DNA of 15,357 nt from Parcubacteria group bacterium GW2011_GWA2_36_10. GTDB lineage: Bacteria; Patescibacteriota; Patescibacteriia; UBA1558; GWA2-36-10. The stretch is taken from NCBI GenBank assembly GCA_000991205.1, contig LBRC01000031.1, positions 1,525 to 16,881 of the forward strand, in the 5' to 3' direction. The position numbers and the translations under genes were made by a program. Below the pieces are notes generated by a model. The model was not told the origin of the DNA. It worked only from the letters and a program-made list of their open reading frames with translations, and did not search any database. Below, in pieces: positions 1-6,112 of this stretch (position 1 is its first letter; every line of letters begins with the position of its first letter).

Positions 1-63
1 GACTCACTTTGTTCGCTCAGGACTAATCTGAGACCATGAGTGAGCGAAGCGAATCGAATGGTC
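1..63. repeat. Hairpin-rich intergenic segment with GAGCGAAGCGAAT element
   Basis: No coding frame is visible. Two short dyads can be drawn: CTCAG/CTGAG at 16-20/28-32 with a 7-nt loop, and GACCAT/ATGGTC at 32-37/58-63. The loop of the second contains the 13-mer GAGCGAAGCGAAT (42-54). The exact reverse complement of this 13-mer lies at 13339-13351, where 12 of its 13 bases form the loop of a perfect hairpin. The 11-mer TTTGTTCGCTC at 8-18 also recurs at 13389-13399. The function is unknown; it resembles a REP-like intergenic repeat family. The left edge is cut by the window. Confidence 0.45.
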
Positions 64-100
64 GTCCTGCCGGGACTCGGACCCGGGACCCCCACTTTAT
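59..100 (-). pseudogene. tRNA-like 3' half (T arm, acceptor strand, CCA) without a matching 5' half
   Basis: Read on the minus strand this gives an anticodon-stem 3' strand (AGTGG), a 5-nt variable region (GGGTC), a perfect 5-bp T stem (CCGGG/CCCGG) around a 7-nt loop, a 7-nt acceptor strand (CAGGACG), discriminator A and CCA. A 14-nt stretch (87-100) is identical to 189-202 in the intact tRNA-Ile just upstream on the same strand. No CGTCCTG partner for the acceptor strand and no D arm are found in the expected place, and loop position 55 is C rather than the near-universal T. It is therefore best read as a tRNA remnant or attachment-site-like duplicate, not a working tRNA. A tRNA with a very unusual 5' half cannot be fully excluded. 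Confidence 0.5.
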
Positions 101-130
101 CGCCCAGAGGGCGACCACCCTTTGGGTGGT
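101..130. repeat. Two abutting tiny-loop hairpins
   Basis: CGCCC-AGA-GGGCG (101-113) is followed with no gap by ACCACCC-TTT-GGGTGGT (114-130). Both stems are perfect with 3-nt loops. The pair sits where the anticodon region would be in the tRNA-like fragment. The flanking TTAT (97-100) and AAGAGT (131-136) are contiguous in the intact tRNA-Ile (199-208), so the pair looks like an insertion. The right-hand match is only 6 nt, so that reading is tentative. Confidence 0.45.
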
Positions 131-160
131 AAGAGTCCAATGTCAATTATTCTCCGCTAC

Positions 161-237
161 TGGTGGGCATAGACGGACTTGAACCGTCGACCCCCACTTT
201 ATAAGAGTGGTGCTCTAACCGACTGAGCTATATGCCC
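161..237 (-). tRNA. tRNA-Ile, anticodon UAU, CCA encoded
   Basis: The minus strand folds into a complete cloverleaf. It has a 7-bp acceptor stem (GGGCATA/TATGCCC), D stem GCTC/GAGC, anticodon stem CCACT/AGTGG with loop CTTATAA, a 5-nt variable region and T stem GACGG/CCGTC with loop TTCAAGT. Discriminator A and an encoded CCA follow. Positions 34-36 of the loop read TAT, so the tRNA should decode AUA without the lysidine-modified CAU tRNA that most bacteria use. A good promoter lies just upstream. The leader (238-249) and the CCA plus trailer (153-164) are nearly perfectly complementary. Confidence 0.93.
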
Positions 238-272
238 ATCAGTAGCGGACAAAATTGAGTGAAAACATAACC

Positions 273-301
273 ATTATAAAGGAAGCTTAGAGTTTTGTGA
301 A
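273..301 (-). promoter_or_regulatory. Promoter of tRNA-Ile
   Basis: On the minus strand TTCACA (296-301) and a perfect TATAAT (273-278) are separated by 17 bp. The expected start is near 266, giving a leader of about 28 nt before the mature tRNA end at 237. The promoter fills the short gap between the DHH-family gene and the tRNA. A 7-bp dyad, AGCTTAG/CTAAGCT (284-290/312-318), overlaps its upstream part and the stop codon of that gene. Confidence 0.7.
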
Positions 302-311
302 GCACCTTGAC

Positions 312-1421
312 CTAAGCTCTATTGATTAGGCTTAGTTTATTTTTAAGCTCCACTAAAACTATTTCTTGGCTATCCTTTAAATTGCTAGTCAATAAAAATT
401 TAACAAAGTTTTTATCTCCCAAACCCGTCCACTCTCTGCTCAAGTCTACAGCATTGATATTTGCCTTGCTATATAACCAAACTTCAGTGGTCTCAAAATC
501 TAACTGATAAAAAATAATAGCTATGTCTGTATTAGGGGTAGTTAAAATTAAATTTTTTATTAAATCCAAAAAATCTTCTGGCAAATGATTTTTTTCTTGA
601 TGCTCTAAATAAGAAAACAAAATGCTGGTCTTTTTTTGCAAACGCGCTAAAACTTTACCCCAAGTCTTTAACATGGCGATGTCTTTGGTGCGATATAAAA
701 ATTCAATAATTTTTGTTCTATCCGCACCGGCTACTAATAAAGCGCTGGCAATCTCTAAAGTTTGTGGCTTGACTTGAGCAGACTGAAAACTATTAGTGGC
801 CGCGATCATACTGGTCAATAAAGCGGTAGCCATGTCTTTATCTAAATTTTCTTTTAAAAATTCATAAGACATTTCTCCAAGTGAAGTTGCCGTAGTATCA
901 ACAATATTTAAAGCCCCAAAATTTTCATTGACTAAAGTGCGATCAAGGTTAATAATTTTTGTCTGATAAAAAAACTCGGTGTGTTTTAGAAAAGTATCCC
1001 CCAAAACATTTAAATTACTGGCTCCAAATACTAAGATCAAATCATACAAATAATCCGTATTTTTACTCGTCACATCCTGATCAGTAAAGACACCTTGCTC
1101 TGGAATAATATCAATCACCAAATTATCTTCTTTGACATCATAACTTAATTGTTTGACTTTAGTTTTGCTGATGTCTAATAAAATTTGAAATTTACCCTGC
1201 GGTTGCAAATCAGTTTCTACTTTATATGGCAATTTAATAAAATTTAATTTATTTTTCGTATTAGCGAAGACTAGATCAAAATCTTTTTTTTCTTTAGTTA
1301 AAAAAATAGCCCAAGCCAAAGCGGTGGCCAAAACGTCTAAACTAGCTGCTTCTGAACCAGTCAATAAAATCCGACGAGCGTCGGTCAAAAGAGTTTTTAG
1401 TTGTGAGTGGGAAAATTCCAT
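312..1421 (-). CDS. DHH-family phosphoesterase-like protein, metal ligands lost (probable pseudoenzyme)
   Basis: This 369-residue protein keeps the DHH/NrnA layout, but the signature motifs are eroded. Where an active enzyme has a SHxxPDGD motif, residues 22-29 read GSEAASLD. Where DHH is expected, residues 160-162 read DRT (in INLDRTLVNENFG). The aspartate-containing third motif is replaced near residues 207-212 by AATNSF, and no GGGH-type DHHA1 motif is visible at the C-terminus. The flanking order (FG..NIVDTTATS) still shows the homology. An intact relative lies at 4227-5195. I infer a non-catalytic binding or regulatory role. The start at 1421 follows a strong promoter; there is no Shine-Dalgarno sequence. 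The gene is divergent from infB. Confidence 0.75.
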   Translation of the reverse strand: MEFSHSQLKTLLTDARRILLTGSEAASLDVLATALAWAIFLTKEKKDFDLVFANTKNKLNFIKLPYKVETDLQPQGKFQILLDISKTKVKQLSYDVKEDNLVIDIIPEQGVFTDQDVTSKNTDYLYDLILVFGASNLNVLGDTFLKHTEFFYQTKIINLDRTLVNENFGALNIVDTTATSLGEMSYEFLKENLDKDMATALLTSMIAATNSFQSAQVKPQTLEIASALLVAGADRTKIIEFLYRTKDIAMLKTWGKVLARLQKKTSILFSYLEHQEKNHLPEDFLDLIKNLILTTPNTDIAIIFYQLDFETTEVWLYSKANINAVDLSREWTGLGDKNFVKFLLTSNLKDSQEIVLVELKNKLSLINRA

Positions 1422-1469
1422 TCAATTCATTAGCTTGATTTAGACTGCCATCGACAAGTATAACCACAA

Positions 1470-1498
1470 AATATACTAGAAAAAAGAGATCTTGTCAA
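1470..1498 (-). promoter_or_regulatory. Strong promoter of the DHH-family gene
   Basis: On the minus strand a perfect TTGACA (1493-1498), a 17-bp spacer and TATATT (1470-1475) are seen. The start is expected near 1463, about 42 nt before the ATG at 1421. It is divergent from the infB promoter, and the two share a roughly 200-bp intergenic region. Confidence 0.75.
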
Positions 1499-1544
1499 CC
1501 AAATAAGCCTAAAATTACGAAAAAATATTTTTTAAGCCCTATTA

Positions 1545-1573
1545 TTGACATTTTGCCAGATTTTTAGTAAAGT
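1545..1573 (+). promoter_or_regulatory. Promoter of the infB operon
   Basis: A perfect TTGACA (1545-1550), a 17-bp spacer and TAAAGT (1568-1573). The expected start is near 1580, leaving about 40 nt before the infB ATG. A terminator-like dyad directly follows the -10 box. Confidence 0.65.
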
Positions 1574-1596
1574 AAAGCCAATTATGGGCTTTTTTT
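1574..1596 (+). terminator. Terminator-like hairpin at the infB transcription start
   Basis: AAAGCC (1574-1579) and GGCTTT (1587-1592) form a 6-bp stem around a 7-nt loop, and the T tract runs to 1596. It overlaps the predicted start near 1580, so the left arm may not be transcribed from that promoter. It could stop readthrough from upstream or be fortuitous. Confidence 0.3.
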
Positions 1597-1620
1597 AATT
1601 CTTAAACCCAAAATAAAGCT

Positions 1621-3591
1621 ATGAATGTCAGTTCGGTTGCTAGACAATTAAAAGTCACTACCCAGGAGTTGTTAGAAAAACTGCCCAGTTTAGGTTTTGA
1701 CGTTGGTTTAAGAGCTATCAAAATCGACGATAAACTAGTGCCAAAAATTGTTGCTGCCTGGAAACACCAGCAAAAACGCGATGCTTTTCGGGCCACTTTT
1801 TCTGATATCCAAGAAATTCGCGGCAACGAAGGTGATAATCTTACTCCCAAAGAAAAAAAGGAAGTCAATATCCCTGAAGTGATAATTGTCAAAGATCTAG
1901 CCGAACTGATGCGTTTACCAGTAGCCAGACTTATGGCCGAACTGATGCGCAATGGCATCATGGTATCTTTAAATGAAAAAATTGATTTTGACACTGCCTC
2001 GATTATCGCCGAAGACCTAGGCTTTAAAGCGACTAAAAGTGACCAAGCTGTTGTAGAAGAAAGCAGTCAGAGAGAGAAATTAGAACTTTTACTTTCACAA
2101 CGCACAGCCAAAACCACTACTCGCCCACCAGTCGTCGTCGTCATGGGACACGTCGATCATGGTAAGACTAAATTACTCGACGCTATCCGTGAAACCAATG
2201 TCGTCGATCAAGAAGCTGGCGGCATTACTCAACATATCGGTGCCTATCAAGTGACCACTCATGATCATTTGATTACTTTTTTAGATACTCCCGGTCACGA
2301 AGCTTTCAAAGCCATGCGTTCTCGTGGGGGCCAAATCGCTGATGTCGCTATTTTGGTCGTGGCGGCTGACGATGGTTTGCAGCCACAAACTTTAGAAAGT
2401 ATTGCTGTCATCCAAAAAGAAAAATTACCTTTCCTTGTGGCGATTAATAAAATCGATAAAGAGGGTGCTGACATCGACCGAGTCAAACAACAATTATCCG
2501 AGCTAAACCTAGTGCCAGAAGATTGGGGGGGTAAAACTATTTGTCAGCCAATTTCTGCCAAGCAAAAAACTGGTATCAATGAAATTTTAGATTTAGTTTT
2601 ATTAGTCGCTGACTTAAACGACTTGAAAGCTGACGCTACTGGCGCCGCTGTTGGCACGATCATTGAATCACATGTCGATAAAAGTGAGGGTCCAGTCGCC
2701 ACTGTCTTAGTCCAAGCCGGCACTCTAAATATCGGCGATTTATTTATCGTAGGTAGCGTTTCTGGCAAAATAAAAACCTTAAAAGACTGGAAGGGCAAAG
2801 ATGTAAGTCAAGCATTACCTGCTACGCCGATTAAAATCTTGGGTCTCAAACAAATTCCCGCCATTGGCGAGATCTTAGAAGTTATACTTAACAAAAAAGA
2901 TTTTAAAGCTAAAAATAAAAACTTAAACACTTATAAAACTTCTTCTACTACTATCCACTATAACAATCAAAGCGAAGACTTGGACAGCGAAAATATTCTC
3001 AACTTGATTATCAAGTCTGATGTTTTAGGCTCAGCTGAAGCTATCGAAGGAGCTTTGAACAAAATCGCCGTTGAAGGCAGTAAAGCCAAAGTAATCAAAA
3101 AAGGCTTAGGTCAACTGACTGAAGCTGATGTGCTAAATGCGGAAAGTGCCAAGGCCTTATTAATCGGTTTTCATGTAAAAGTTAACAAAGCTTTACATAG
3201 CTTAGCTGATGATAAAAGAGTCACTATCCTCTACTTTGATATTATCTATAAACTACTAGAAGACATCGAAGCTCGATTGAAAAAACTAAAAAGTAAAAAA
3301 ACTATTCACAAACTTTTGGGTAAATTAGAAGTCTTAGCAATTTTTAAAACCAATAAAAAAAGTATGATTGTTGGCGGTAAAGTTATCAGTGGTAAAATTA
3401 TCAAAGCAGCCAAAATCAAACTCCTCCGCAATAACGAGATTGAAACTATTGGTGAATTAGGTAGTCTACAGGCCGGAAAAGTTGATGTGACCGAAGTAGT
3501 CGAGGGTCAGGAGGCTGGTCTAGAATTTATCGGTGAGCCAATCATTCAAGTCGGTGATACTTTAGAATTTTTTGAAGAAATTTATGAGTAA
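1621..3591 (+). CDS. infB: Translation initiation factor IF-2
   Basis: IF-2 is the GTPase that brings initiator tRNA to the small ribosomal subunit and promotes subunit joining. The 656-residue protein starts with an IF2_N-like helical module (1-47) and a second one at about 87-135, then the G domain. The G1 motif GHVDHGKT is at 176-183, switch I GGITQHIGAY at 200-209, DTPGHEAF at 222-229, NKID at 276-279 and SAK at 312-314. Domains II to IV follow. The residue after the P-loop threonine is K, where E. coli has S. The total length is shorter than E. coli IF-2, as in bacteria with a small N-terminal region. There is no Shine-Dalgarno sequence before the ATG. The stop codon overlaps the rbfA start. 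Confidence 0.97.
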   Translation: MNVSSVARQLKVTTQELLEKLPSLGFDVGLRAIKIDDKLVPKIVAAWKHQQKRDAFRATFSDIQEIRGNEGDNLTPKEKKEVNIPEVIIVKDLAELMRLPVARLMAELMRNGIMVSLNEKIDFDTASIIAEDLGFKATKSDQAVVEESSQREKLELLLSQRTAKTTTRPPVVVVMGHVDHGKTKLLDAIRETNVVDQEAGGITQHIGAYQVTTHDHLITFLDTPGHEAFKAMRSRGGQIADVAILVVAADDGLQPQTLESIAVIQKEKLPFLVAINKIDKEGADIDRVKQQLSELNLVPEDWGGKTICQPISAKQKTGINEILDLVLLVADLNDLKADATGAAVGTIIESHVDKSEGPVATVLVQAGTLNIGDLFIVGSVSGKIKTLKDWKGKDVSQALPATPIKILGLKQIPAIGEILEVILNKKDFKAKNKNLNTYKTSSTTIHYNNQSEDLDSENILNLIIKSDVLGSAEAIEGALNKIAVEGSKAKVIKKGLGQLTEADVLNAESAKALLIGFHVKVNKALHSLADDKRVTILYFDIIYKLLEDIEARLKKLKSKKTIHKLLGKLEVLAIFKTNKKSMIVGGKVISGKIIKAAKIKLLRNNEIETIGELGSLQAGKVDVTEVVEGQEAGLEFIGEPIIQVGDTLEFFEEIYE

Positions 3592-3910
3592 AAGAACCGA
3601 ACAAGTAGCTGAACTTTTGCTGCAAGAAATAAACAAAGTTTTAGTGAGAGATTTTGAAGCTCCACTAGGCACTTTTGTCTCTGTCTCTGTCACTACGGTT
3701 GCACCTGATTTAAAAAACGCCACGGCTTATTTGAGCATCATGCCGAATAATAAAATTGGCACAGTTTTGGAAGCCGTCAGAAAGTTCACACCCCATATCC
3801 AAAGAATTGTGAACAAAACTTTAAAAATGAGATTTGTACCGCGTATCAATTGGGAGATTGATGAGCGTGATTTAAAATACGCCATCATCGACGAAGCACT
3901 CGCCAAATAA
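3584..3910 (+). CDS. rbfA: Ribosome-binding factor A
   Basis: RbfA is a small KH-fold protein that binds the 30S subunit and helps mature the 16S rRNA 5' end and the decoding region. The 108-residue protein begins MSKRTEQVAELL and carries the family pattern with VSVTTVAPDLKNATAYLSIM in the middle and LKMRFVPRINWEIDE near the C-terminus. I chose the ATG at 3584 because it overlaps the infB stop (ATGAGTAA) and gives the family start; an ATG four codons upstream in the same frame lies inside the infB end. The overlap suggests coupled translation. The order infB-rbfA is conserved in many bacteria. Confidence 0.93.
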   Translation: MSKRTEQVAELLLQEINKVLVRDFEAPLGTFVSVSVTTVAPDLKNATAYLSIMPNNKIGTVLEAVRKFTPHIQRIVNKTLKMRFVPRINWEIDERDLKYAIIDEALAK

Positions 3911-3921
3911 AGGAGAAAACC

Positions 3922-4152
3922 ATGCCACTGACTGTTTGTCCGCACTGCAAAAAACACCAAGAACATCCAAACCAAAACCACTGTCCTTATTGCGGAACCA
4001 ACCTTAGCGGCCAATATTCAAACCCAAATATGTGTGGCCATCGTCTTCACCGATCATTAAATGATCCGCACTTTAAATTCTGCTTTAAATGTGGTGTAAA
4101 CATGAAAAGCGACCACGGCTGGGAAGCAGTCGCCTTAATGCCGATGATCTAG
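3922..4152 (+). CDS. Small double zinc-ribbon protein
   Basis: This 76-residue protein has two likely four-ligand zinc sites. The first is Cys6-x2-Cys9 with Cys21-x2-Cys24. The second is Cys38, His40 or His43, with Cys54-x2-Cys57. No other domain is seen. It has one of the few clear ribosome binding sites in the window (AGGAG, 7 nt before the ATG). It lies 11 nt after rbfA and just before a strong terminator, so it belongs to the infB-rbfA operon. That position hints at a ribosome or RNA-related role, but the function is not known and the family is not recognised. Confidence 0.8.
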   Translation: MPLTVCPHCKKHQEHPNQNHCPYCGTNLSGQYSNPNMCGHRLHRSLNDPHFKFCFKCGVNMKSDHGWEAVALMPMI

Positions 4153-4188
4153 AGCTCCTCCTGGCACCCGCCAGCAGGAGCTTTTCTT
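4153..4188 (+). terminator. Rho-independent terminator of the infB operon
   Basis: AGCTCCT-C-CTGGC (4153-4165) pairs with GCCAG-C-AGGAGCT (4170-4182): twelve base pairs with one C-C mismatch and a 4-nt loop. It is followed by TTTCTT. It begins directly after the zinc-ribbon stop codon. Confidence 0.88.
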
Positions 4189-4189
4189 A

Positions 4190-4218
4190 TTGACCTAAAA
4201 GCTAAAATAAGCTAAACT
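4190..4218 (+). promoter_or_regulatory. Promoter of nrnA, nearly leaderless
   Basis: TTGACC (4190-4195), a 17-bp spacer and TAAACT (4213-4218). A start 7 nt past the -10 box falls near 4225, only about 2 nt before the nrnA ATG at 4227, so the mRNA is probably leaderless. The -35 box directly follows the T tract of the preceding terminator. Confidence 0.6.
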
Positions 4219-4226
4219 ACTTCGTT

Positions 4227-5195
4227 ATGAATATAGCTAAAGATAAGGCCATTCAAATCAGCCAAGCAATCGCTCGAGCTGAAAATATCTTAATCATCTC
4301 CCACGCTAAGCCAGATGGCGATACTTTGGGCGCTGCTTTTGCTTTGACTAATTATTTATTAAGTCTAAATAAAAATGTCACTAATTTTTGTCTAGATACT
4401 TTGCCAGAGATGTTTAGCTTTTTGCCAAATAGCCACCGACTTACAACTGATCATTTAGTTTTTACTAAAAAATATGATTTAGTAATTATCGTGGATTCTG
4501 GTAGCCTGAACTATGCTGGCGTCGATAAATTAATCACTGCCTTACAGCCTGGTTTTACTTTGATTAATATCGATCATCATGCTTCTAATATGCATTATGC
4601 CGAGATTAATTTAGTCATCACCGAAGCCGCTTCTTGTACGGAAATATTATTTTATTTATTCGCTACTTGGCAAATAGCTTGGACCAGTGAGATCGCTACT
4701 TGTTTATTATGTGGTCTAGTGACTGATACCGGCGGCTTTGTCAATCCAGCTACCCAATATCATACTTTAGAAGCGGCCAGTGAATTAGTAAGACACGGCG
4801 CAAATTTGTGGCAAGTTTTACAAAATACAGCTTATCGCCAAAATATAAATAATTTAAAACTTTGGGGACTAGCTTTTAGTCGCTTAAAAAAAGTGGCTAA
4901 ATATGATTTAGTTTATACTTTTTTAACACAAGAAGATTTTATAAATTGCGAGGCCGATGAATCAGCCACCGAAGGGATCTCAAATTTTTTACATATCTTA
5001 AAAGAAGCCAAAATTATCTTAGTCTTAAAAGAAACTAGTGATGGCTATGTCAAGGGCTCGATGAGAACAGCTGAAGATGATATTGATCTCGCGAAATTTT
5101 GTCAAAAATTTGGTGGCGGTGGCCACCAGAAAGCGGCTGGCTTTAGCTTGCCAGGCAGGTTAGTTTATGATAAAAATAAATTAAGCATTATATAA
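4227..5195 (+). CDS. nrnA: NrnA-like DHH/DHHA1 phosphoesterase (nanoRNase / pAp phosphatase)
   Basis: NrnA-type enzymes use two metal ions to degrade short oligoribonucleotides and, in some species, pAp or c-di-NMP products. The 322-residue protein has every motif: SHAKPDGD (25-32), an aspartate at 90 (VDSG), IDHH (115-118), TEAASCTE (132-139), TDTGGF (166-171) and the DHHA1 signature GGGGHQKAAGF (296-306). In many bacteria nrnA follows rbfA, as here, with only the zinc-ribbon gene between. The ATG at 4227 is supported by the promoter that would start transcription about 2 nt upstream. The substrate cannot be told from sequence: nanoRNase, pAp phosphatase or c-di-AMP-related activity are all possible. 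Confidence 0.88.
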   Translation: MNIAKDKAIQISQAIARAENILIISHAKPDGDTLGAAFALTNYLLSLNKNVTNFCLDTLPEMFSFLPNSHRLTTDHLVFTKKYDLVIIVDSGSLNYAGVDKLITALQPGFTLINIDHHASNMHYAEINLVITEAASCTEILFYLFATWQIAWTSEIATCLLCGLVTDTGGFVNPATQYHTLEAASELVRHGANLWQVLQNTAYRQNINNLKLWGLAFSRLKKVAKYDLVYTFLTQEDFINCEADESATEGISNFLHILKEAKIILVLKETSDGYVKGSMRTAEDDIDLAKFCQKFGGGGHQKAAGFSLPGRLVYDKNKLSII

Positions 5196-5235
5196 ATATT
5201 TTTCTACTTGTTAACTTTATAACTTGCAAACTACT

Positions 5236-5814
5236 ATGTTAATCCCAACAGTCATCGAAAAAAGTAATAATGGCGAAAGAGCCTATGACATCTACTCTCG
5301 CCTACTTAAAGATCGCATCATTTTTTTGAGCGAAGAAATCGATGAGCATAGTGCCAATTTAGTCATTGCTCAACTATTATTTCTCGAAGCTCAAGACAAT
5401 ACTAAGCCTATCAAAATGTATCTGAACTCTCCTGGTGGCTCGGTCACTGATGGTCTAGCCATTTATGACACGATGCAATACATCAAAGCACCGGTCTCTA
5501 CTATTTGTGTAGGTTTAGCTGCTTCGATGGCCGCTGTCTTGCTGGCGGCTGGTGAAAAAGGACAAAGATTTGCTTTACCAAATTCAGAAATTTTGATTCA
5601 TCAGATTATGGGTGGAGCAAGTGGTCAAGCTTCTGACATTAAAATCAAAGCTGAACAAATTCTAAAACTAAAAACTCAACTCAATAAAATTTTACATCAA
5701 CACACCGGAAAATTATTAACGAAAATTGAAAAAGATACTGATCGAGATTACTACATGACAGCTCAAGAAGCTTTAACATATGGTTTGATCGATAAAATTT
5801 TAATAAATAAATAA
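5236..5814 (+). CDS. clpP: ATP-dependent Clp protease proteolytic subunit
   Basis: ClpP forms the double-heptamer serine protease chamber fed by Clp ATPases. The 192-residue protein has the catalytic triad Ser97 (GLAASMAA), His122 (ILIHQ) and Asp171 (KDTDRDYY), the same numbers as in mature E. coli ClpP. It also has the oxyanion region LNSPGGSV and the N-terminal IPTVIEKSNNGERAYDIYSR. I chose ATG 5236 rather than a TTG four codons earlier because it gives MLIPTVIE, close to the usual mature start, so little or no propeptide remains. Upstream is a possible -10 (TATAAC, 5218-5223) but no convincing -35, so the gene may be read through from nrnA, which ends 40 nt before. Confidence 0.95.
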   Translation: MLIPTVIEKSNNGERAYDIYSRLLKDRIIFLSEEIDEHSANLVIAQLLFLEAQDNTKPIKMYLNSPGGSVTDGLAIYDTMQYIKAPVSTICVGLAASMAAVLLAAGEKGQRFALPNSEILIHQIMGGASGQASDIKIKAEQILKLKTQLNKILHQHTGKLLTKIEKDTDRDYYMTAQEALTYGLIDKILINK

Positions 5815-5821
5815 AAAATAC

Positions 5822-5850
5822 TTTTCAAAATTTTTAAAATGTGTTAATAT
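5822..5850 (+). promoter_or_regulatory. Promoter of the 5857-5975 small RNA
   Basis: TTTTCA (5822-5827), a 17-bp spacer and TAATAT (5845-5850). The expected start is near 5857, exactly where the structured GC-richer segment begins. Confidence 0.55.
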
Positions 5851-5856
5851 CGAAAA

Positions 5857-5975
5857 CAAGGCGGGTGGGGTTCTTTAACTCCAAAGTAACCGTCCCGGGA
5901 GATCATTAGCGCAAGGCTCACTCGTGGCCGAAAGACCTTGAATGACGCCATTGCAAAATGCTGATGATCTTTTTT
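5857..5975 (+). ncRNA. Structured small RNA of unassigned family, with intrinsic terminator
   Basis: This GC-richer segment in an AT-rich gap starts at a predicted promoter and ends in a strong terminator. GATCATTAGC (5901-5910) pairs with GCTGATGATC (5960-5969), ten pairs including one wobble, followed by six Ts (5970-5975). A 5' domain forms GGGGTT-CTTT-AACTCC (5867-5882) inside an outer CGGG/CCCG pairing (5862-5865/5894-5897). The 3' domain inside the terminator stem is an irregular hairpin closed by GCAA/TTGC with a GAAA apical tetraloop. I see no conserved open frame. It lacks the SRP RNA apical motif and the tmRNA and RNase P signatures I know. It could be a trans-acting small RNA, or a cis-acting leader with attenuator upstream of rny, which starts 137 nt later. 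Confidence 0.6.
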
Positions 5976-6112
5976 AATTTGTAAACATCAAGCTTTTAAA
6001 ACAATGAATTTTTTCTTAAAAAATCATCCAAATAAATTTCTAGCCTATTATAATCTAGGCTTAAGCTTTTTGCCTCTCAAAATCAAACAGTAAACTGAAA
6101 GGTTTATCAAAT
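5976..6112 (+). other. AT-rich gap between the small RNA and rny
   Basis: It contains a perfect -10 hexamer TATAAT (6049-6054) without a convincing -35. A weak dyad AGCCTA/TAGGCT (6042-6047/6055-6060) surrounds it. There is also a 29-codon open frame (6004-6093) beginning MNFFLKNHPNKFLAYYNLG, without a ribosome binding site. The rny promoter is probably here. AAAGG ten nt before the rny ATG is a modest ribosome binding site. Confidence 0.35.

Noticed and set aside
1..100. Circularly permuted tRNA, with the 5' half downstream of the 3' half on the minus strand
   Set aside because: AGTCCTG at 18-24 resembles the needed acceptor partner, but no D arm or anticodon 5' stem follows before the window edge.
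5857..5975. SRP RNA, tmRNA or RNase P RNA
   Set aside because: The SRP apical GGAA/AGCAG motif, the tmRNA tag frame and tRNA-like end, and RNase P conserved segments are all absent.
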